The position numbers were made by a program, and so were the translations under genes. A DNA stretch of 64,000 nucleotides from NCBI GenBank assembly GCA_036804505.1, contig DAIRSI010000004.1, forward strand, positions 62,001 to 126,000. The letters run 5' to 3'. Each line of letters starts with the position of its first letter. Positions within the stretch are counted from its first letter, which is position 1. Positions 7,588-15,004 of this stretch are shown here, in pieces. The notes under the pieces were generated by a model that was not told the origin of the DNA, ran no database searches, and was given only the letters and a program-made list of their open reading frames with translations. Source of the stretch: Phocaeicola_A sp036804505. Lineage in GTDB: Bacteria > Bacteroidota > Bacteroidia > Bacteroidales > Bacteroidaceae.

Positions 7588-8472
7588 TTATAGTTTAAAG
7601 AAAGCGACAATTCCCTTCAGGGTGGCTTTCACTAAATCCATTCTTTTCTTCATTCCGTAACGCAGGCAATTTCTTGCTGCCACAAGGAATATCTGGTACA
7701 TACAGGCTAGAAGCCGGATGATACCCTTCCGATTTCTTTTGGCAAAAAGAAGACGATTGCGCGTCATGTAAAAACATCGAAGCGGACTATCTTTGCCTGT
7801 GCTTTGACTTTCCTTGTGATACACCGTACATGCCGGTTCTACCCAGATTTCATATCCGGCTTTTGTTATTTGCACAGACCAGTCCAATTCTTCGTAGTAA
7901 AGGAAATAAATTTCCGGCATATAGCCAACTTTTTTGAGTAAATCTTTTCCAAAAAGCATGGCTGCCCCATGAGCGTAAGGTGTGGCGTGTGCCTTTAATT
8001 GCATTTTCTCCATATTTTCCCCTATGTTCAATCCTTTGTTCCTTAGGGTGATGGGGGTCAATGGTGTGTATCCATAGAATTGAATAGGGCGATTATTTTC
8101 CGTGTATCGGAGAAGAGGGCAGACCATGCCGATTTTTTCGTTTGATTTTAATCGATTGATGAGTTCAGGAATGCAATCTTCTTCTATAAACGTATCATTA
8201 TTGATGAGAAAGATATAATTTCCTTGTGCTTGCTTCATTCCGAGGTTGTTACCTCCGGCAAAGCCCAGGTTCTTTTCACTCCGAATGGTGATGACATCCG
8301 GGTATAGAGTATGAATAGATAACGCCTCGTCAATCGACGAAGCGTTATCTACAATTATGATTTCATACGTGAGACTCTGAATGTTTTTTTTCAGACTTTC
8401 GATTAACTCGCAGGTATCTTTCAATCCATTGTAGTTAACCGTCACGATGGAAAGTTCAGGCGAGCTGTTCAT
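7588..8472 (-). CDS. Family-2 glycosyltransferase, rhamnosyltransferase-like
   Basis: A 294-residue soluble-type GT2 enzyme. It opens with SIVTVNYNGLKDT, then VDNASS, the hallmark NLGFAGGNNLG of the WbbL/rhamnosyltransferase-like group, and INNDTFI as the metal-binding region. A hydrophobic C-terminal patch may attach it to the membrane. It overlaps the end of the polymerase gene by 17 bp. It probably adds one sugar to the lipid-linked repeat unit; rhamnose is only a family-based guess. Confidence 0.85.
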   Translation of the reverse strand: MNSSPELSIVTVNYNGLKDTCELIESLKKNIQSLTYEIIIVDNASSIDEALSIHTLYPDVITIRSEKNLGFAGGNNLGMKQAQGNYIFLINNDTFIEEDCIPELINRLKSNEKIGMVCPLLRYTENNRPIQFYGYTPLTPITLRNKGLNIGENMEKMQLKAHATPYAHGAAMLFGKDLLKKVGYMPEIYFLYYEELDWSVQITKAGYEIWVEPACTVYHKESQSTGKDSPLRCFYMTRNRLLFAKRNRKGIIRLLACMYQIFLVAARNCLRYGMKKRMDLVKATLKGIVAFFKL

Positions 8473-9964
8473 TCTGATTAGCTATCTGTTTTTGTCCTTT
8501 TTCCTTTTCTTTTTCCTCTGTTATCTGCTTGTCAAAATAGGGACCCATGAAGACTAATGCCTGGGCACCGAAGAAAAGTAAGGAATTAGGATATTGCGTC
8601 AATATGTTATTACCATAGCCGGCAACCAACATACAGGCAGCTGCACAGGTAAAGGCTGTCAGCAATCCCCGGAGTTCCTTATTCTTAATTTTAAACATTA
8701 CTATATAACTTTCAAAAAGTATAAGTGATATTAGAACAGTCATGAAAACGACTAAACCAATTATTCCCGTTCTTATCCAGATATATACCAAAGAAGAATC
8801 GGATGCTGTAATAGAAACCACCCAATATTTATTTGTTACAGGAATGTTAGTTCCATCACGCCCAATACCAATACCCCATGGAGCTTCGCGCATATAGGAT
8901 TTGATAGCTTTTTGATTTTGGAGTCTGACTTGTAAAGATGCATCTTCAGGGTTAAATGCAGTTCTCATTCTATGTATATACCTATTCGAATCTCCTATTG
9001 TTGTAAATTTAAAAAAGCAGACACTGAATATTACAACACCTAAAGCCAAACTGAAATATTTCCAGCTTTTTGACAAAAGTGTAAAGAGAACATAACCCAT
9101 CAAAGCAACCATCAAGGCACTTCTAGTTCCTGATATTAGCATTCCATAACCCGCTGCAATTGTGATTATCCAGCAAAATATTTTTTCTTTTTTCTTTCTT
9201 GAGTAAAGTGCACATACACTAAATATGACCATAGATGCAGCCATATTAGATCCATAATTTGCAGCATCAGAGAAAAAAGAAAAATATCGTATTCCCGTAC
9301 TAATAAAATGTGTCTTATATCCTCCTGCCATTAACCAAGCCATTTCATAATGGTCAAAACCATGATTCCTCTGCCAATAACCTTTTGCTGTTGCCAATAA
9401 GATAAATATCCCCCATAGCAATAATAACCATTTGATATCCTTTATTTTTTTAAATAATAATGCATATATAATAATTATATAAAAGATATGAAACGCCATC
9501 GGTCTTACTTCTCTAAACCATGGAGTAAAAGCAAATCCTGTACCGGTCGTATTATTGAATGCTTCTATCAGACAATATACAATCCATATCAGATAAACTG
9601 CGGTCATTAAATTAAATACTCTATACCATCTTTCAGTTTCCTTTATACAGTAAATGGCTAATAAGGCAATAGTTATCATGTAAAGGCCATCCATAAATAC
9701 AGATATTGGAATTGGTGGATTAACATATCTGATAACCCCCATGATAATATAGTTGATCGTAAATACTATTGCAAAAAGAATTTTGGGGCGATTCACAAAA
9801 ATAACAACAGCAATCAGAATAAAAGGCAACACAGCTATGCCGACAGCAATGGGTATGCTGCCGGACAAAGCGTATTTGCAGCAAATCAGGATTCCCAGCA
9901 ATAGTATTGCCAGGAGTCCCCATTTACCACTAAAATGTTCTTTTATTTCAGCTATTTGTTTCAT
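8456..9964 (-). CDS. O-antigen ligase/polymerase (Wzy-like) membrane protein
   Basis: A 502-residue protein with about 12 hydrophobic segments and a large periplasmic loop in the second half containing PWGIGIGRDG, as in the Wzy/O-antigen ligase family. It would polymerise repeat units in the periplasm or ligate chains. It starts one base into the end of the upstream chain-length gene and overlaps the next glycosyltransferase. The middle of the gene is AT-rich, as is common for polymerases, which vary fast. The charged tail (KEKEKGQKQIANQNEQ) is cytoplasmic by prediction. Confidence 0.8.
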   Translation of the reverse strand: MKQIAEIKEHFSGKWGLLAILLLGILICCKYALSGSIPIAVGIAVLPFILIAVVIFVNRPKILFAIVFTINYIIMGVIRYVNPPIPISVFMDGLYMITIALLAIYCIKETERWYRVFNLMTAVYLIWIVYCLIEAFNNTTGTGFAFTPWFREVRPMAFHIFYIIIIYALLFKKIKDIKWLLLLWGIFILLATAKGYWQRNHGFDHYEMAWLMAGGYKTHFISTGIRYFSFFSDAANYGSNMAASMVIFSVCALYSRKKKEKIFCWIITIAAGYGMLISGTRSALMVALMGYVLFTLLSKSWKYFSLALGVVIFSVCFFKFTTIGDSNRYIHRMRTAFNPEDASLQVRLQNQKAIKSYMREAPWGIGIGRDGTNIPVTNKYWVVSITASDSSLVYIWIRTGIIGLVVFMTVLISLILFESYIVMFKIKNKELRGLLTAFTCAAACMLVAGYGNNILTQYPNSLLFFGAQALVFMGPYFDKQITEEKEKEKGQKQIANQNEQLA

Positions 9965-12135
9965 TATTTTGCTCGGTTGTTTTCAACGGCGGTCAAGCCC
10001 ATTTGTGACATACGATAAACAAAATTCTTGAACGGCGTGTACGGAGGAAGCTGTCCTGTAAATTCTTCCACGCTGTCACGATCGGCCTGAGTCAAGTACA
10101 TGAAGAGGCTGTCTTTGTTATTCAACATTGACTTGATATCATCCAAAGACTGTTGGTCTGTATTCTTCCAAGCACGGTTGGCGCGAGTAACCATCAGGTT
10201 CACGGTTCCCATATTCAACAATGCCGGAGCAATGGAATGTTCAGCCAAATTAGGATATTCAATTAATAAGATTTCATTATCCTGGATATCCGGGCAAAGA
10301 TCTTTTGCTGATTTAGCCATGACATAGCGTTTGTCTTCGGAAAGGAAATCTTCATCGTAGGTAATTCGACGAACTTCCAGACCAATGGAATTCCAATATT
10401 CCTCCAATTCTGTAGCCAGCATGGTCTTGCCATTCTTCTCTTCCGTACTCAATAAGTTGACTACATTGGGTTGCCCTTCCTTGAAGAATGGAAGCAGAGA
10501 CTTGCTCAATTGGCGCAAAGCCATATCACTAACTGCTTTGTTGAAACGGCGATAGCGCAATGTACTTTCCTTAGGATAACATCCCAATACCTTACTCTTG
10601 GTCAAGCGTTCTGCACGCTGACGGTCACGCAAGGTATGATCCAGTAATTCGATGATGAAGAAGTAACCTACTATGAACAAGAATGTCAGAACATAGGCTG
10701 CTAGCAAAATCATCAATCGGTTTGTTGGTAGTGCATTCAATGGGAATAACGGTGGATTCAGAATCTTTAAGGTGGCTGTTGTCATCTGCAGATTCTTTTG
10801 ACGAAGACGAGCTGAATTCAATGCACCTAACATCGACATGTAATTTCCTTCTATGAAACTAATGTGACGATTCTTTCTATCAAGTGTAGCTCCGATAGGT
10901 GAAAAATATAAGAAATCTTTGTCAATATTATTTCTCATAATGTCCATAGCACCCATTTCTGCCTTTGTCTTTTCCTGAAGAATAACTTGATCGAGCCATC
11001 TGTTTACAAGATCATTTGATCTAACCCCCTCTGTTCCTGTATTAGTTGAAGATATTTGTTGTGAAATATTTCTAATACTTCTCTCAGAATTCGCCATTTG
11101 ATCTTTTGCGCGTGTCAGTTGTTTCCCAATTTCAGGATTGTTTTCATCGTTCATAAGTTCAAGGTTGGAAATTCGAGATTTAAGTTTGGAAATATTATTT
11201 AATTCCGTCAAGAAATCACTGTTATCACGAATTTTAACAGCAACATTACCCATTTTATTTTCCAAGAAATTGCTTAAAGCTCGTGTAGTCGTGTAGTCCA
11301 TTAACAAGTCATTACCCATCCATTTGTGAGTAGCATCCATTGCTGCTACTTGTTTGGTTTGCTCACCATAGTTAATGATACGTTTGGATACATTATAAGA
11401 AATCAATGAATCTTCAGAATTCGTTAAAGCTCTGTAAAGACGGGCAACTTCACCTTCAAAGAATTTAATTACATTGTTTGTTTCACCAAAACGGATTTCT
11501 TGATATTGGTCAATGAATTCCTCATTCAAAATGTCCAAGGTATTGAACGCAATACCCGGGTCATTGGCAGAATATCCAATTTCAATCATATCGGATTCAT
11601 CGAGCTGGGCAACTTTGATGTGCTCAGATAATAAAGGAACACTGAAATAAGGATGCTGGCCATTCAATAATGCATATACAAAATTATCAGCTGATGGACG
11701 TTCATAAGCTAACATATTAGCAACAGTGCGTGCTTCATCGTTTTTGTCAACTAGAGCTTGAACTTCTTTGGGAGTCATATCCAACACTTGTTGGAAATGC
11801 TCGGCTGTAATGTAATTTGTATTTTTATTAGGGTCCCCATACATCATAACCCGAGCAAAAAGACGAAGTGATACTCTCTTCAAAGTCCTTTCAGTGGTAA
11901 TGATATGCATCAAATTGGCTAAATTTGTTTTGGGATTTCCAATTTGCCCCACAGAAGCACCTGTTTCAATGTTATAACCGGATATGATACCTGTATATAT
12001 AGTGGTTTTTACACTGTATTCTTTATCCAGATTTCTAGTCATAAACCATGCAATAATTAATGCCAAAAGTGGCAATATTGCTAAATACCAGCGAATGCGG
12101 TATAAAAAGCGGACGATGTATCTAAAGTATTCCAT
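9964..12135 (-). CDS. Wzc/Wzz-like polysaccharide co-polymerase with degenerate kinase domain
   Basis: A 723-residue inner-membrane protein: a membrane segment near residue 20, a long periplasmic coiled-coil region, a second membrane segment near residue 480 preceded by a proline-rich PPLFPLNALP stretch, then a cytoplasmic domain. This is the layout of tyrosine-kinase co-polymerases that set chain length and feed export. The cytoplasmic part looks inactive: the P-loop region reads STEEKNGKT (no A/G at its start), the Walker B-like stretch reads ILLIEYPNL, and the tail has no tyrosine cluster. It ends in an overlap with the polymerase gene and starts 5 bp after the TolC-like gene. Confidence 0.85.
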   Translation of the reverse strand: MEYFRYIVRFLYRIRWYLAILPLLALIIAWFMTRNLDKEYSVKTTIYTGIISGYNIETGASVGQIGNPKTNLANLMHIITTERTLKRVSLRLFARVMMYGDPNKNTNYITAEHFQQVLDMTPKEVQALVDKNDEARTVANMLAYERPSADNFVYALLNGQHPYFSVPLLSEHIKVAQLDESDMIEIGYSANDPGIAFNTLDILNEEFIDQYQEIRFGETNNVIKFFEGEVARLYRALTNSEDSLISYNVSKRIINYGEQTKQVAAMDATHKWMGNDLLMDYTTTRALSNFLENKMGNVAVKIRDNSDFLTELNNISKLKSRISNLELMNDENNPEIGKQLTRAKDQMANSERSIRNISQQISSTNTGTEGVRSNDLVNRWLDQVILQEKTKAEMGAMDIMRNNIDKDFLYFSPIGATLDRKNRHISFIEGNYMSMLGALNSARLRQKNLQMTTATLKILNPPLFPLNALPTNRLMILLAAYVLTFLFIVGYFFIIELLDHTLRDRQRAERLTKSKVLGCYPKESTLRYRRFNKAVSDMALRQLSKSLLPFFKEGQPNVVNLLSTEEKNGKTMLATELEEYWNSIGLEVRRITYDEDFLSEDKRYVMAKSAKDLCPDIQDNEILLIEYPNLAEHSIAPALLNMGTVNLMVTRANRAWKNTDQQSLDDIKSMLNNKDSLFMYLTQADRDSVEEFTGQLPPYTPFKNFVYRMSQMGLTAVENNRAK

Positions 12136-12140
12136 AAAGC

Positions 12141-12944
12141 TTATTTTTTTGATTTAGAAATTTTTGCTGCATTTAGCGTATTGGTAATAATAGGTGTATG
12201 GGTTATGATTTCCAATACCAAAATATTAGTAGTAATTTGGGATTGGAGGTTTTGGTATTCCTGAATTGCTGAACTTTCCCTTTGTTTTTCATTTGCATAC
12301 GTTTGAACACCCGTATTACCTGTTTTGAATTCTTGTTCAGTCAGTAAGCCTGAACCTTTGTAAGCTGCAGCATTTTCAGCAGAAGTCTTTAAGGATACCA
12401 ATTTGTTTGTTATATCAACGTATAAAGTTGCTATTTGCTGTTTTAAAGTTTCATAGGCTTGTTCTTTTTGAATAACGGCTCTATCTTCTGCCAATCTCGC
12501 TCTATGTACCCTATCGGATAAATCAAATAAACTTTCTATAGGAATATTAACAGCTCCACCTACATTCCAATAATGTCCATTGCTCTTATTATATTGAGAA
12601 TATAAAGGAGTAGTTACATCTGTAATGGTTGCAGTCGTACTCGTATTACCATAACTATAACTTCCATGTGCATGCAAGAATGTTAAAATGAACTTTTTTT
12701 CTTTATTCATTAATGCGTGTTGGATTTGGCGTTCTTTTTCAGCCAATTCAATAGTTGGATTGGATTTCGCATTTTCGAACAACACACCCAATGGCGGAAG
12801 AACGAAATTAGCATAATTGATATCAGACAAATCGCTGCTATCAAAAAAGCCGGCCTCTACTGCTGTAGCGGTGGAGTCCTTCTGGGCTTGTACCGACAAG
12901 GTGCCCGCCAGAACCGCGGCTAATAAGAATAGGATCTTTTTCAT
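12141..12944 (-). CDS. Half-size TolC-family outer-membrane protein
   Basis: A 267-residue protein with a signal peptide (MKKILFLLAAVLAGTLSVQA, cleavage before QKD). The body resembles one repeat of the TolC fold: a helical stretch (EKERQIQHALMNKEKKFIL), strands, then paired helices with LYVDITNKLVSLKTSAENA. Full TolC proteins have two such repeats in about 450 residues, so this is about half size. It sits between the sugar transferase and the chain-length protein, where a Wza-type export protein would be expected. It may form part of the outer-membrane exit. Confidence 0.75.
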   Translation of the reverse strand: MKKILFLLAAVLAGTLSVQAQKDSTATAVEAGFFDSSDLSDINYANFVLPPLGVLFENAKSNPTIELAEKERQIQHALMNKEKKFILTFLHAHGSYSYGNTSTTATITDVTTPLYSQYNKSNGHYWNVGGAVNIPIESLFDLSDRVHRARLAEDRAVIQKEQAYETLKQQIATLYVDITNKLVSLKTSAENAAAYKGSGLLTEQEFKTGNTGVQTYANEKQRESSAIQEYQNLQSQITTNILVLEIITHTPIITNTLNAAKISKSKK

Positions 12945-13004
12945 ACTTTTTTTGAGTTACTTAGTTTTTTAATTGTTTTATATTACCTTGATAAATACGT
13001 TATT

Positions 13005-14201
13005 TTAGACATTTTCCTTTTGTACAAATGCGGTGAGAGTCTTAAAGATAATCTTCATGTCCAACTTGAAGTTGTAAGTGCGGCCGTACGTTATGTCGAG
13101 TTGCTTTCGCTCCTCGGCACTGAGTTTTCCGCTGTCACCACGTTTTTCCACTTGCCACAGTCCGGTGAGTCCTGCCGGAGCCATGAAGCGATCTATGCAT
13201 TCATCTCCCGTGAGTTTCTCGGCTTCGTAGAGTGGGAGTGGGCGGTTACCTACTACTGACATATCACCCCGGAGGATGTTTATCAACTGAGGTAGTTCGT
13301 CAATACTAAATTTCCTGATGAATCGACCTACCTTGGTGATTCTCGGGTCATTCTCCAATTTCACAAAAGCACTCTTCTGTTCTTCGCTCTTCTTGTTGTT
13401 GAACTCATGTTCCGAAATGACAAAATCGTCGCTTACCAGCATGACTTCATTATCGCCTACAGAGAAGTTAGCCATACCGTCCATAATTTTCATTTCGTTT
13501 TCGTCCGAAATGGGTTGGGTTGTGGTAGGTCCGGGCTTCTTTTCTTCTTCTTCCTGACTGTATTGGTTCAACTTGTTCAGTTCCTTGAGCTTCTTGTCCG
13601 CCCCCGTGTACATACTGCGGAATTTCAGAAAATCAAAGATGGTGTAATTGGTTCCTACGCGTTTGGAGGAATAGAACACAGGTCCTTTGCTTTCCAACTT
13701 GATGGCCAGTGCCGTCAACAGGAAAATAGGGGAAGTGAATATTAAAGCGAAAAAGGAGAAAACGATGTCGAAAGCGCGTTTCCACACGGGAATGTGGAAA
13801 TGGAGAATCTTGTTCTTCGCCGTCTTGTCAGCAAAGAGCATCTGCTCACGGTCACTGATGAAGTTCAGCTTGTTGTGAATATCGGTGATGGATGCCGCCT
13901 TGGCCAATGTATCATTGATTCCACAGCGCATATAGGCTACTCGCTCGTTTTCCTGAAGAGTTTCTGTACAGAGAATGATATAGACTGCCGGACATTTCTT
14001 GCGCAAGTAGGTGATGGAAGTAATGTCTTCATTCAAGTTTTTCTTTTCGAAAAGAATGATGGCATTGTCTTCCTTATACTGCTTTTTGCACCATTCGGCA
14101 GCATCTTTATAAGAGGTAGTAAAACGAACAGATTGCCCGGGCAGATATTTCAGCCGGACCATCATTTGTTCATCACTTCCTAAATAAAATACATTAATCA
14201 T
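13005..14201 (-). CDS. Polyprenyl-phosphate hexose-1-phosphate transferase with pseudo-receiver domain
   Basis: Likely the priming enzyme of EPS synthesis, moving a sugar-1-phosphate onto undecaprenyl phosphate. The 398-residue protein has a bacterial sugar transferase domain from about residue 134: a hydrophobic re-entrant segment (RAFDIVFSFFALIFTSPIF), FLKFRSM, then SIDELPQLINILRGDMSVVG and GNRPLPLYE. Two features are unusual. The first 115 residues resemble a receiver domain without the phospho-acceptor aspartate, in place of the usual membrane bundle. A polar insert of about 90 residues also follows FRSM. The receiver gene lies 13 bp upstream. Confidence 0.88.
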   Translation of the reverse strand: MINVFYLGSDEQMMVRLKYLPGQSVRFTTSYKDAAEWCKKQYKEDNAIILFEKKNLNEDITSITYLRKKCPAVYIILCTETLQENERVAYMRCGINDTLAKAASITDIHNKLNFISDREQMLFADKTAKNKILHFHIPVWKRAFDIVFSFFALIFTSPIFLLTALAIKLESKGPVFYSSKRVGTNYTIFDFLKFRSMYTGADKKLKELNKLNQYSQEEEEKKPGPTTTQPISDENEMKIMDGMANFSVGDNEVMLVSDDFVISEHEFNNKKSEEQKSAFVKLENDPRITKVGRFIRKFSIDELPQLINILRGDMSVVGNRPLPLYEAEKLTGDECIDRFMAPAGLTGLWQVEKRGDSGKLSAEERKQLDITYGRTYNFKLDMKIIFKTLTAFVQKENV

Positions 14202-14214
14202 TACCTGCAGGTTA

Positions 14215-14583
14215 TTAGATGATTTTCTTTACTCTTATTTTAAGCTCCATCGGATTGAATGGCTTCACAATATAGTCTTCGGCTCCGATTTCGAGCATGC
14301 GGATGCGCTCGCTGGTGGAATCCTCACTGCTTAACATGATGACGGGAATGTGGCGGAACAACTCGTTTTGCTTGATCCATTCCAGAAAATCATCTCCCCT
14401 CATGCCCGGCATACGGATGTCCGTAATAATAAGGTCGGGCGTATTCCCCTCTTGGAGCCACTTGACACCTTGCAATCCATCAGGAAGCCAGGTACAGTCA
14501 TAATCACTCATCAGATAAATTGACAAGACTTTTGCGATGGTCTCTTTGTCGTCCAAGATTAATATCTTTTTCTTCATGCTCAT
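14215..14583 (-). CDS. Single-domain response regulator (receiver only)
   Basis: A 122-residue CheY-like protein with the full receiver signature: acidic pair D11/D12, phospho-acceptor D55 (IITDIRMPG), S85/S86 and K107 (IVKPFNP). There is no output or DNA-binding domain, and no histidine kinase in the window. It is the first gene of the EPS operon and probably acts by protein contact, perhaps on the pseudo-receiver of the adjacent sugar transferase (inference). Start at 14583 (MSMKKKI) or 14577 (MKKKI). A longer reading from 14613 would leave almost no leader after the promoter at 14624-14655. Confidence 0.88.
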   Translation of the reverse strand: MSMKKKILILDDKETIAKVLSIYLMSDYDCTWLPDGLQGVKWLQEGNTPDLIITDIRMPGMRGDDFLEWIKQNELFRHIPVIMLSSEDSTSERIRMLEIGAEDYIVKPFNPMELKIRVKKII

Positions 14584-14623
14584 GATAGTGTGTTTTAGTA
14601 TTACAATTATCACATTATTTCTG

Positions 14624-14655
14624 CAAATTTAGTTTTAATTTGATACTAAACCAAA
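14624..14655 (-). promoter_or_regulatory. Promoter of the EPS operon
   Basis: A full Bacteroidota promoter on the minus strand: TTTG at 14655-14652, 20-bp spacer, TAAATTTG at 14631-14624. The predicted start near 14617 gives a leader of about 35 nt. No long leader or UpxY-type antiterminator gene is seen, unlike many phase-variable Bacteroides capsule loci. Confidence 0.75.
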
Positions 14656-14689
14656 CAAATTTTTGTTTTTTTTCACCCTAACTAAAAAT

Positions 14690-14760
14690 GGTTCATTTCA
14701 TCGGATTTTTTACGATGAAATGGGAAGAAACAATCTGTTTATTTTGATAAATTGTTTCTT
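14690..14760 (-). promoter_or_regulatory. Two-part upstream element of the EPS operon
   Basis: Plus-strand reading: GGTTCATTTCATCG at 14690-14703 (58 bp before the -7 box) and ATTGTTTCTT at 14751-14760, 47 bp apart. Each part is also one arm of a perfect 10-bp dyad here: CATTTCATCG with CGATGAAATG (14694-14703/14713-14722), and AAGAAACAAT with ATTGTTTCTT (14725-14734/14751-14760). The same two parts occur upstream of three lruC genes with 37-bp spacing. Probably an activator site; the regulator is unknown. Confidence 0.7.
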
Positions 14761-14770
14761 TATTTATCAA

Positions 14771-14803
14771 AAAAGCCCCATCGAAAATATCGATGGGGCT
14801 TTT
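14771..14803 (-). terminator. Intrinsic terminator of the putative sRNA
   Basis: A 14-bp perfect stem AAAAGCCCCATCGA (14771-14784/14790-14803) flanked by A and T runs, so it can act in both directions. On the minus strand it would end the short transcript that starts near 14860. Confidence 0.8.
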
Positions 14804-14860
14804 GTAAAAAATTGAGAAGTTGTGACATTTGTTATTTAGAGTGACGAAGATTTCTTAAAT
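14771..14860 (-). ncRNA. Putative small RNA of about 90 nt
   Basis: A consensus promoter (14867-14898) and a strong terminator (14771-14803) bracket about 90 nt with no convincing ORF. Positions 14814-14850 repeat, with two mismatches in 37, at 14960-14996 in the 3' UTR of the neighbouring lruC gene. A free-standing small RNA sharing a long stretch with an mRNA tail could compete for the same partner. Boundaries are inferred from the promoter and terminator only. Confidence 0.55.
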
Positions 14861-14866
14861 CATCGG

Positions 14867-14898
14867 CAAATTTAGTCATTAATTTTTGACAAAACAAA
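14867..14898 (-). promoter_or_regulatory. Promoter of the putative sRNA
   Basis: Full consensus on the minus strand: TTTG at 14898-14895, 20-bp spacer, TAAATTTG at 14874-14867. There is no gene between it and the terminator at 14771-14803. Confidence 0.65.
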
Positions 14899-14921
14899 TT
14901 TATTGTACTTTTTACACAAAA

Positions 14922-14950
14922 AAAACCCTGCCAGGGGAAGGCAGGGTTTT
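14922..14950 (-). terminator. Intrinsic terminator of the first lruC gene
   Basis: An 11-bp stem AAAACCCTGCC (14922-14932/14940-14950) is followed by a run of eight T residues on the minus strand. It lies 55 nt after the stop codon at 15005. Confidence 0.8.
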
Positions 14951-15004
14951 AATTAGACCGAGAAATTGCGACATTTGTTATTTAGAGTGACGAAGAATTA
15001 TTCG

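Noticed and set aside
3127..14655. Phase-variable capsule locus with invertible promoter
   Set aside because: The EPS promoter has no inverted repeats around it of the Mpi-type recognition form, and there is no upxY/upxZ pair. The only large inverted repeat is in the DUF3987 gene.
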